From the NCBI GenBank assembly GCA_037974335.1, contig CM075733.1:21632505-21696504 (forward strand): a DNA stretch of 64,000 bases, written 5' to 3'. Each line of letters starts with the position of its first letter. The first letter of the stretch is position 1. The DNA is from Prionace glauca. Taxonomy: Eukaryota; Chordata; Chondrichthyes; Carcharhiniformes; Carcharhinidae. Made by a program: the position numbers and the translations under genes. The notes below the pieces were generated by a model. It saw only the letters and a program-made list of their open reading frames with translations. It was not told the origin of the DNA and searched no databases. Shown piece by piece: positions 57,301 through 64,000 of the stretch.

Positions 57301-58679
57301 AGACCAAGAAGTTTGTAATATCAATGTGCTTTGTCACAAGATGTTGATAATATCCTTGTCAGGTTCAATGACAATTTAATGTCTTTCTAGTTAAATGGGT
57401 TAGATTGAGAGTGCGTCATTGAGATCATTGTCAGCACAACAACAGATTAGGATATTTCTCAGTTTCCAATATCTTCACGGTCCTGCTGAAATGCCTGGGA
57501 TGGCATGGTGGCATGTTGGTTAACACTGCTGCCTCACAATGCCAGGGAGCTGGATTCGATTCCCGGCTTGGGTCATTGTCTGTGCAGAGTCTGTACAATC
57601 CCTCCCTCCCTTAAAGTAAAGCAAAAGTCTATTTATTAGTCACAAATAGGCTTACATTCATATGTCAATGAAGTTACAGTGAAAATGTCCTAGTTGCCAC
57701 ACTCTGGTGCCTGTTCGGGTATACTGAGGGAAAATTTAGCATGGACAATTCACCAAACCAGTGTGTCTTTGACCTGTGGGAGGAAACTGGAGCACCCAGA
57801 TGAAACCCATGCAGACTCTGCATAGACAGTGAACCAAACCGGGAATTGAACCTGGTTCCCTGGCACAATGAGGCAGCAGTGCTAACCACTGTACCAGAGT
57901 GCCACTCAAGAGTTTACCCCGGGTCCTTTAGTCTGAAAGATGTGCTGGTTAGGTGTATTGGCTGTGCTAAATCCTCCCCCAGTGTACATGAACAGCTTCA
58001 GAGTGTGGCGACTAGGGGATTTTCACAAGAACTTCATTTGCAGCATTCCTGTGACACTAATAAATAAACATTAAAATGCCAACATATTGTCTATTGGTTG
58101 GCCTATGTCTCTTACTGTCCTCAGCAGCAACTGACAGTAATGATGCATAGAAGCGTAATGTAAAATGATGAAACTGCCTGCTTCAAAGGCATGTATTACC
58201 CTGCTAACCATGAGGATACATTCACTATGCAGCAATGTGGAAGATTTAGAGTAAAGGTTTTTGAATTTTAGTTGGTTTTTGGTTAAAATAACATGAAATG
58301 TTTCATAGATAGTAGGAAGTAAAATTGATAAAGTTAGTACTGCTGCCTTACTATTTGCAACACAACATATATTGTCCGCACCCAAATGCAATGTGCAATT
58401 TCCTTTCAAATTCTTGACAGATTCCTTTCCAATTCACTTGGTTTGCTGTGAAATGAATATGATATTTAAGCCACCTGAGTACTTGACCAAAAACAGAAAT
58501 CTTGCAAGCCGGCACCTTTGATGCTAGGAAGGTAACTATCAGTGCCAGCAGCAACTTAAAACTATTATACAAATATTCTCTCAGCTTCACTCATATTCTC
58601 AGAAATAAAGAAAAGTATCCTTACCTAGAGAAACCATGAGAACAATCCACTTGGTAAAACAATTAATGAACCAAGACAT
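48181..58679 (-). CDS. IgSF type I receptor: signal peptide, V domain, C1 domain, TM, tyrosine-motif tail (five exons)
   Basis: Five exons on the minus strand (58625-58679, 56334-56711, 55288-55584, 53752-53847, 48181-48398) join through GT-AG introns, all phase 1, into 1,044 bp: 347 residues plus TAA. The order is leader (1-18), V-type Ig domain (about 20-144), C1-type Ig domain (145-243), transmembrane helix (about 248-270) and a 72-residue cytoplasmic tail. The V domain has the Cys pair, core Trp and DTGLYYC; the C1 domain has CRAENFYPGNIQLTW and YSCRVNHS. The layout and words resemble the NKp30 V domain and the B7-H6 (NCR3LG1) or SIRP V-C1 pattern, from memory of those families. The tail has YVNI and YENIL, which could bind SH2 proteins. 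The transmembrane segment lacks a charged residue, so adaptor pairing is not suggested. It is probably an immune cell-surface receptor or ligand; the orthologue is unknown. Confidence 0.85.
48652..48896 (+). mobile_element. tRNA-derived SINE (HE1-like), in intron 4
   Basis: The head ACAGTGGTTAGCATTGCTGC and the tail ATAACTAATAAATAAGC are present. Antisense to the host gene. Confidence 0.83.
49105..50560. mobile_element. Possible GC-rich non-autonomous element interrupted by a SINE
   Basis: 49105-49567 and 49911-50560 are GC-rich, with a run of about 18 C near 50036-50050 and CA repeats near 49910. The right end resembles the complement of 45272-45295. I cannot prove the two flanks are one element. 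Confidence 0.3.
49568..49910 (+). mobile_element. tRNA-derived SINE with TTCTATG-type tail
   Basis: The head GGTTAGCACTGCTGCTTCAC, the body CTCCGGGTGCTCCGGTTTCC and the tail ACTCGATGGGCTGAAGGGCC followed by CCTATGATTCTATGA are all present. Confidence 0.85.
50759..51612 (+). mobile_element. CR1 LINE of the TTCTTATG-tail subfamily, 5'-truncated, in intron 4
   Basis: A 265-codon frame begins in flanking DNA and reads from EWARKWQMEFNVGKCEVVHF to GIKGYGERAGRW with no break. The tail ends TTCTTATGTTCTTATGTTCT. It is antisense to the IgSF gene. Confidence 0.92.
52022..52290. mobile_element. MITE-like GC-rich element
   Basis: GGGTGGAATCTTATGGCC on the left and GGAAAACCCCATCC on the right are weakly inverted, with internal CGAGACTGGAAAATCCTGCC. 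The boundaries are tentative. Confidence 0.35.
52560..53034. mobile_element. Relative of the 46365-47170 DNA element, right end cut
   Basis: It shares GGTTCTCTG, TTTCGGGCAATAAGCCCCGC and the terminal CACTTAGAATCAAAATG with the 46365 element. The right inverted end is lost where a CR1 scrap begins at 53035. Confidence 0.55.
53035..53135 (-). mobile_element. CR1 fragment, about 100 bp
   Basis: CTCAACTACATCCTGTGGTA and GATGAAGAAATTTCTCCTCA are the complement of the ORF2 C-terminal NFFTQRV region of an old CR1, like 60430-60500. Confidence 0.7.
53455..53640 (+). mobile_element. CR1 LINE of the TTCTTATG-tail subfamily, last 185 bp, in intron 4
   Basis: It starts abruptly at CTAAATATTTTTAAGAAACG and encodes LNIFKKRVDGFLIREGIKGY before the tail. 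Confidence 0.9.
53752..53847 (-). CDS. IgSF gene exon 4: transmembrane segment
   Basis: 96 bp with a T-rich acceptor ending TTTTAG and a GTAAGA donor. It encodes VADRM, then a helix running YIWVVLASLCVILVTG and VVCLLL, then KCSRK, a basic stop-transfer. A second AG 6 bp inside (TTGCAG) would give an in-frame protein two residues shorter. Confidence 0.85.
54033..54520 (+). mobile_element. CR1 LINE of the TTCTTATG-tail subfamily, 3' end, in intron 3
   Basis: It reads ELRGLSYEERLNKLGLYSLE onward. A run of eight G (near 54231) shifts the frame relative to 51330. The tail is (TTCTTATG)n. Confidence 0.92.
55288..55584 (-). CDS. IgSF gene exon 3: C1-type Ig domain
   Basis: The acceptor is TTCCCCAAG and the donor GTATTT; 297 bp encode 99 residues. 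The exon carries LVCRAENFYPGNIQLTW and GDVYSCRVNHSMLQTPV, the classical C1-set B-C and F-G signatures. Four sequons (NYS, NLT, NLS, NHS) are present and an unusual CC pair lies just before the B strand. Confidence 0.88.
55796..56255 (+). mobile_element. LINE 3' end, unnamed clade, AATCAA tail, in intron 2
   Basis: The frame at 55799-56065 reads LRKAASIIKDPTHPGHSFF and LLPSGKRYKSLR, a conserved C-terminal tail of some vertebrate LINE reverse transcriptases. The 3' tail is (AATCAA)n after GCTAATACATGTGACAATAA. A shorter copy lies at 29205. Confidence 0.75.
56334..56711 (-). CDS. IgSF gene exon 2: V-type Ig domain
   Basis: The acceptor is TTTTCACAG and the donor GTATGA, both phase 1; 378 bp encode about 126 residues. 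Seen directly: ENATITCSYSYR (B strand Cys), MSVSWWRDTW (core Trp), FTIQDLQLNDTGLYYC (F strand) and a G strand GNKTSLTVE in place of the J-like GxG. Two extra cysteines (EPVCRIQ and SPRCDS) could form a second disulfide. Five N-glycosylation sequons are present. Confidence 0.88.
56815..57102 (+). mobile_element. tRNA-derived SINE (HE1-like), in intron 1
   Basis: It starts with ACAGTGGCACAGTGACTAGC and ends near GTGACTAAAAAATAAATTTT. Confidence 0.85.
57497..58075 (+). mobile_element. tRNA-derived SINE (HE1-like) split by another SINE, in intron 1
   Basis: The head part is 57497-57611 (GGCATGGTGGCATGTTGGTT) and the tail part 57904-58075 (GAAAGATGTGCTGGTTAGG to GTGACACTAATAAATAAACA). The two parts are continuous once the inner SINE is removed. 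Confidence 0.82.
57612..57903 (-). mobile_element. tRNA-derived SINE (HE1-like) nested inside the previous one
   Basis: The complement of the tail (AAGTCTATTTATTAGTCACA) leads to the complement of the head (CTAACCACTGTACCAGAGTG). It is full length. Confidence 0.85.
58625..58679 (-). CDS. IgSF gene exon 1: start codon and signal peptide
   Basis: ATG at 58679-58677 starts MSWFINCFTKWIVLMVSL, a hydrophobic leader. The exon ends in phase 1 before a GTAAGG donor. This start is chosen because it is the only ATG giving a leader that joins the V exon in frame. The 5' UTR and promoter upstream of 58680 could not be defined. Confidence 0.75.
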
Positions 58680-59044
58680 TTTCTCCAGCACAAACTGATT
58701 TGGCAAGTTCAGATCTGGAACAGGGATAGCGATAGCTCTGGTATTGTAGGTGGGGGCGTACAGTTATATTCTGTTAAAAACGTGAGGTGCAGTTTTGTGG
58801 GTTCCTTTGACATCAGCCTTCCTGTCTGAAATGAACTCTTGGTGCTTAATTTTTGTCGTTAAATATATGCTGAAAATTAAATAACTTATTAAAAAGAATT
58901 TGTGCAAATCATGTGTGACAATTCATAACATGTTTCTGCTAAAGTCCAGCCAATCTTATGTGCTTTTCATTCTGGTATCTCGATTATATCACAATAAACA
59001 ATTTCATGTCATTACTTCAAAATAATTGAGTGTGGAGATGTTCA

Positions 59045-60233
59045 GAAGGCGTTGACAAGGTGCCTCACAAGAGACTATTACAGAAGGTCAGGGGACATGG
59101 AGTTGGGGGTAGGGTGTTAGCGTGGATAGAGGACTGGTTGTCAAATAGGAGGCAGAGAATGGGGGTCAATGGGTGATATTCGGATTGGTGGTTGGTGACT
59201 AGTGGAGTGCCCCAGGGGTTGGTGCTGGGGCCTCAGTTATTTACCATTTATATAGATGATCTGGAGGAGGGAACCGAGTGTATGGTGTTGAAATTTGCTG
59301 ATGACACCAAGATTGGTGGAACGGCAAATTGCGCGGAGGGTGTGGAGAGTCTGCAGAAGGATCTAGATAGGCTGGGCAAATGGGCCAGGAAATGGCAAAT
59401 GGAATTTAATGTTGGCATATGTGAGGTTGTCCACTTTGGTAGGAATAATGGTAGGAAGGATTATTACTTACGTGGCAAAAAACTGCAGCAGGTGACGGTG
59501 CAGAGGGACCTCGGGGTCCTTGTGCATGAGTCGCAAAAACCCAGCCTGCAGGTGTAGCAGGTGATCAGGAAGGCAAATGGGATGCTGGCCTTCATAGCGA
59601 AGGGGATTGAATATAAAAGTAGGGAGGTCTTGCTGCAGCTGTATAGGGCACTGGTGAGGCCGCAGCTGGAGTACTGTGTGCAGTTTTGGTTGCCGCACTT
59701 ACGCAAGGATATTTTGGCCTTGGAGGGAGTGCAGAGGAGGTTTACTAGGCTGATACTGGAGTTGAGGGAATTGAGCTATGAGGCGAGGCTGAATAAACTA
59801 GGCTTGTACTCGTTAGAGTTTAGAAGAATGAGGGGAGATCTCTTTGAGACATATAAGATGATGAATGGGATGGATAGGATAGAGGTGGAGAGGCTCTTGC
59901 CGCTCAGAAAGGAAGTAGGACCAGAGGGCAGAGCCTCAAGATAAAGGGGGGGACAGTTTAGAACGGAGTTGAGGAGGAACTTCTTCACTCAAAGGGTGGT
60001 GAATCTCTGGAATTCTCTGCCCGTTGAAGTGGTGGAGGCTGCCTCGCTAAATATTTTCAAGAAACGGGTTGATGGGTTTTTGATAAGAGAGGGGATTAAG
60101 GGTTATGGGGAGAGGGCGGGAATGTGGAACTGAGCCACGACAGATCAGCCATGATCTTATTGAATGGTGGGGCAGGCTCGAGGGGCTAGATGGCCTACTC
60201 CTGCTCCTATTTCTTATGTTCTTATGTTCTTAT
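59045..60233 (+). mobile_element. CR1 LINE of the TTCTTATG-tail subfamily, about 1.2 kb
   Basis: It starts at GAAGGCGTTGACAAGGTGCC. The frames read [34 protein letters not shown] and FWLPHLRKDILALEGV. A TAG near 59555 and a frame loss near 59925 break it. It shows more private changes than the 50759 copy. It lies 0.4 kb upstream of the IgSF start codon. Confidence 0.92.
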
Positions 60234-60269
60234 TGTTTCCGCTGACTCATTTTTCATGAATTTGTAGAC

Positions 60270-60805
60270 ACAGAGGCAGGGGTAACCATTGGGCCCTTTG
60301 AGCCTGCTGCCCCATTCATAAAGGTCATGACTGATCATCAAATTCAATATCCTGGCCTCCCCCTTCCTCCCATAACCCCTGATCTCTTTTCCTCCAAGAG
60401 CTCTTTTCTAATTTCTTTTGAAATCATACAATGCTTTGGCCTCAACTACATCCTGTGGTAGTAAATTACACGCATTCATCACCCTCTGGGTGAAGAAATC
60501 TCGGTTTCTTATTCTCAGACAATGACCCATAGTTCTGGACTCCCCCACCAACGGGAACATTCTTTCTGAATCTACCCTGATTAACACTGTTAGAATTTTA
60601 TGTTTCTATGAGATCCCCTCTCAATCTTCTAAACTCCAGTGAATACAATCTTAAATGTTTAGTCTCTCCTCATCCCAGGAATCAGCCTAGTAAATCTTCG
60701 CTGCACTCCCTCTATAGCAAGGACATCCTATCTCAAATAAAACAGCATGCAATATTCCAGGTGTGGCCTCACCAATGCCATATACAATTGCAGTAAACTG
60801 TTTTA
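60270..60805 (-). mobile_element. Old CR1 fragment, reverse orientation
   Basis: GGGCCCTTTGAGCCTGCTGC, TCATCACCCTCTGGGTGAAG and GATCCCCTCTCAATCTTCTA are complements of the ORF2 C-terminal and tail regions. It has many substitutions and no open frame. Confidence 0.8.
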
Positions 60806-61675
60806 GGAATTTTTTATTGTGAAATTTCATGTATACTTACCCTAATGAATGAACCATGGGGCTAAATTAAATATTCTCCCCAAATTAGGGCCTGGGATTA
60901 TGTTATGTGATTAACCATCAGGTTCAAGCAGACACAGGCAGAACACAAGCGTCATGTCCCTATCTGTTTCCATGACAGAGTATGCAGCCCAGCAGTAAGG
61001 GTGGTGTTGTGTGGCTCTACACCACAGCATAAACCTGTGCTTGCATAATGCCAGCACCACTAATCTAATCTGCACTATTTAAAAGTCTAACTGCACCATT
61101 TAAAGCAGAGGTGAATTCTGCCTGCAGTAACACTTAGGCGACATTTGAAGACCTTTAGGAAGGAGTCCAAATGTGTAACGCTTGCCCCCAGGCTGTCAGA
61201 CATGGTCCAGGAGTTGTTGGTGCAGGAGGCTGACCAAAGGAGAGAAGTTCTCACCCATCTAAAGATCAGGAGACTGTCCTGACAAGTGCCTGGGAGGGAT
61301 GAACAGTAAGTCACTGTGGTGGTCAATGCCAATATTCTGGAGATAGGACCTGGATGCAGTGCCACAAGAGATTTAATGGTCGCATATGCAACTGGATGCA
61401 TTTAAATGTGACATATCCTTCTAACAGCACCACTAGTCTCACACATACTCCATTCATAACACCCTCTCCACTACTAATCAACAGTCAGTGTCAATTACAA
61501 TTCAAACCTCAAATCCATATTCTTCAGCTCACACACTATCACAGCTTCCTGATACTACCAGCTATTCAACTATGGCAGGCACACCATCCAAACATATTGT
61601 ACCGCAATTACCGGCATGCCTCCCTCTCTGTCTCTCATAGTAAAGTGGCCCATTTACCACGTATTCTTCACAAGT
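60806..61675. other. No recognisable gene
   Basis: Mixed DNA. The 61100-61400 part has more balanced composition but no readable domain. Confidence 0.4.
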
Positions 61676-62768
61676 AAGAACATAAGAACATAAGAAATAG
61701 GAGCAGGTGTAGGCCATCTGGCCCTTCGAGCCTGCCCCGCCATTCAATAAGATCATGGCTGATCTGTCGTGACTCAGCTCCACCTTCCCGCCCTCTCCCC
61801 ATAACACTTAATCCCTTCTCTTATCAAAAACCCATCAACCCGTTTCTTAAAAATATTTAGCGAGGCAGCCTCCACCACTTCAACGGGCAGAGAATTCCAG
61901 AGATTCACCACCCTTTGAGTGAAGAAGTTCCTCCTCAACTCTGTTCTAAACCGCCCCCCCCCCCTTTATCTTGAGGCTGTGCCCCCTAGTCCTATTGTCT
62001 TTTTTGAGCGGGAAGAGTCTCTCCACCTCTATCCTATCCATCCCATTCATCATCTTATACGTCTCAATGAGATCTCCCCTCATTCTTCTAAACTCTAACG
62101 AGTACAAGCCTAGTTTATTCAGCCTCTCCTCATAGCTCAATCCCCTCAACTCCGGTATCAGCCTAGTAAACCTCCTCTGCACTCCCTCCAGGGCCAAAAT
62201 ATCCTTGCGCAGGTGCGGCGCCCAAAACTGCACACAGTACTCCAGCTGCGGCCTCACCAATGCCCGATACAGCTGCAGCAAGACCTCCCTACTTTTATAT
62301 TCAATCCCCCTCGCTATGAAGGCCAGCATCCCATTCGCCTTCCTGACCACCTGCTGCACCTGCAAGCTGGGTTTTTGCGACTCATGCACAAGGTCCCCGA
62401 GGTCCCTCTGCACCGTCGCCTGCTGCAGTTTTTCGCCCCATAAGTAATAGTCCTTCCTACCATTCCTCCTACCAAAGTGGACCACCTCACACTTGCCAAC
62501 ATTAAATTCCATTTGCCATTTCCTGGCCCATTCGCCCAGCCTATCTAGATCCTTCTGCAGACTCTCCACACCCTCCGCACAATTTGCCTTTCCCCCAATC
62601 TTGGTGTCATCAGCAAATTTCGACACCCTGCACTCGGTTCCCTCCTCCAGATCATCTATATAAATGGTAAATAGCTGAGGCCCCAGCACCGACCCCTGGG
62701 GCACCCCACTAGTCACCAACCGCCAATCCGAATAGCATCCATTGACCCCCACTCTCTGCCTCCTATTA
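61676..62768 (-). mobile_element. CR1 LINE of the TTCTTATG-tail subfamily, about 1.1 kb
   Basis: The tail at 61676 is followed by a minus-strand frame from RRQRVGVNGCYSDWRLVTSG through FADDTKIGGKANCAEGV to TRGHSLKIKGG. A run of nine C near 61957 shifts the frame. It is cut at the 5' side at 62768, where unique DNA begins. Confidence 0.92.
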
Positions 62769-63039
62769 TCACCCACAGCAATATGAAAATCAGTGCAAGC
62801 TGTATCAGAAGTGAACAGTAAAAGTCCACTTGCCAGTAATACAAGAGCAATCAAAAATGAAAATATTTAACAGTAGGAGGATTATTTCTCATTGAGCTGA
62901 GGAGGGATCCGCCTTGAATAACTTGGGAGCCAAGAATTGGTAGATAGAAATGCAATGGGGCAATGGATGACTTTTCAAGAGGTGATGGCTTGAATACGTT
63001 CTTGGCTCATTCTACCGAAGGAGGAATGGAGCACAGCCA
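62769..63039. other. Unassigned stretch
   Basis: The minus-strand frame at 62765-62854 is hydrophobic but lacks an ATG. No gene called. Confidence 0.4.
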
Positions 63040-63125
63040 TAGGACCACAAGATGTAGGAACTGAAATAGGCCATTCGACCCATCAAGTCTACTCTGTCAT
63101 TCAAAGATATCATAAATGATCTAAT
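63040..63125 (-). mobile_element. CR1 3'-tail scrap
   Basis: TAGGACCACAAGATGTAGGA and ATAGGCCATTCGACCCATCA are the complement of an old CR1 3' end. Confidence 0.6.
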
Positions 63126-63174
63126 ATAAAATTATTATATATGACGTTAAAACCCCAGGATGCAAATCAAATAT

Positions 63175-63240
63175 ACCAAAATTATACCAGGAATAAGGAA
63201 TTTTGAATACAAGGAAAGATTGGAGTCATTGGGCTTACAT
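63175..63240 (+). mobile_element. Tiny CR1 ORF2 scrap
   Basis: It reads RNFEYKERLESLGL, a CR1 C-terminal word. Confidence 0.5.
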
Positions 63241-63255
63241 AGACCAAAGAGTAAA

Positions 63256-64000
63256 GAAAATTACAGCACAAGAACAGGCCCTTCAGCCCTCCAAGCCTAT
63301 ACCAATCATGCTGCCTGACTAAACTAAAACCCCCATCCTTCTGGGACCACATTCCTATTCCTATTAAAAGTCACTGTTGTATCTGCTTCCACTACCTCCC
63401 TTGGCACTGAGATCCAGGCACCCACCACCTTCTGTATAAAAACTTGCCTCATACATCTCCTTTAAACCTTGCCCCTTGCACCTTAAATCTATGCCCTCTA
63501 GTAATTGACTCTTTTACCCTGGGAAAAAGCTTCTGACTATCCACTCTGTCCATGTTCCTCATAATCTGGTAGACTTTTATCAGATCGCCCCTCAACCTCC
63601 ATCGTTCCAGTGAGAACAAACCAAGTTTTTGCAACCTCTCCTCATAGCCTCCATACCAGGCAACGCCCTGGTAAATATTTTTTGTACCCCCACCAAAGCT
63701 TCCACATCCTTCTGGTAGAGTGGTGATTAGAATTGAACACGATATTCCAAATGCGGCCTAACTAAGGTTCTATAATTCTGCAATATGACTTGCCAATTTT
63801 TAAACTCAATACCCCAGCTGATGAAGGCAAGTATGCCGTCTGCCTTCTTGATTAACTTCTCCACCTATGTTGCCACTTTCAGTGACCTGTGCACCTGTAC
63901 ACCCAGATCCCTTTGTCTATCAATATTCTGAAATGTTCTGCCATTTACCATGTATTTCCTATCTGTATTGGACCTTCCAAAATGCATTACCTCACATTTG
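63256..64000 (-). mobile_element. CR1 LINE copy running off the right edge
   Basis: It opens with ATTACAGCACAAGAACAGGC and CCTTCAGCCCTCCAAGCCTA (tail complement). Minus-strand words KLGLFSLERWRLRGDLIKVY and the complement of the CEVMHFG region near 63980 follow. It is a third CR1 subfamily, with frame breaks. Confidence 0.85.

Noticed and set aside
62765-62854. Hydrophobic leader-like stretch on the minus strand, fused in frame to a CR1 copy
   Set aside because: It has no ATG, an upstream stop, and the join to CR1 is simply the truncation point; hydrophobicity follows from T-rich DNA.

Overview
The window looks like nuclear DNA of a cartilaginous fish, most likely a shark. The grounds are a dense carpet of CR1-clade LINEs, several tRNA-headed SINE families of the elasmobranch type (HE1-like), long intergenic stretches and one intron-rich immune-type gene. 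This organism call is inference from repeat style; no sequence search was run.

Layout. 1-9.9 kb: old LINE and SINE fragments in AT-rich DNA with no convincing gene. 9.96-13.83 kb: a minisatellite mixing 22-bp and 17-bp units around CTGCAGTGGG, with a 1,096-bp higher-order duplication. 13.93-18.66 kb: a second minisatellite, about 139 copies of a 34-bp unit, ending 5 bp before the ORF1 start codon of a nearly complete CR1 LINE (18.66 to about 22.6 kb). That LINE has an intact 952-codon ORF2 (endonuclease plus reverse transcriptase) and a broken ORF1. 22.6-48 kb: a repeat graveyard of truncated CR1 copies of at least three subfamilies, four SINE groups, a fold-back inverted dimer with a 15-bp target duplication, a tRNA-Cys pseudogene, a Ty3/gypsy-like gag fossil and TIR-bearing non-autonomous elements. 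48.18-58.68 kb, minus strand: the only host gene I can assemble. It has five exons joined by phase-1 GT-AG introns and encodes a 347-residue immunoglobulin-superfamily receptor (signal peptide, V domain, C1 domain, transmembrane helix, tyrosine-motif tail). Its introns hold several CR1 and SINE insertions. 59-64 kb: more CR1 copies on both strands.

How the parts relate. The CR1 copies with (TTCTTATG)n tails (24.9, 36.6, 50.8, 53.5, 54.0, 59.0 and 61.7 kb) are very alike and look like one recent burst. One SINE group (22.6 and 27.5 kb) carries a CR1-like 3' end and is probably copied by CR1 machinery. The IgSF gene is single in this window and shares nothing functional with the repeats except their insertion into its introns. 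Long open frames inside the 22/17-bp minisatellite (up to 1,080 codons) are artefacts of a stop-free repeat.
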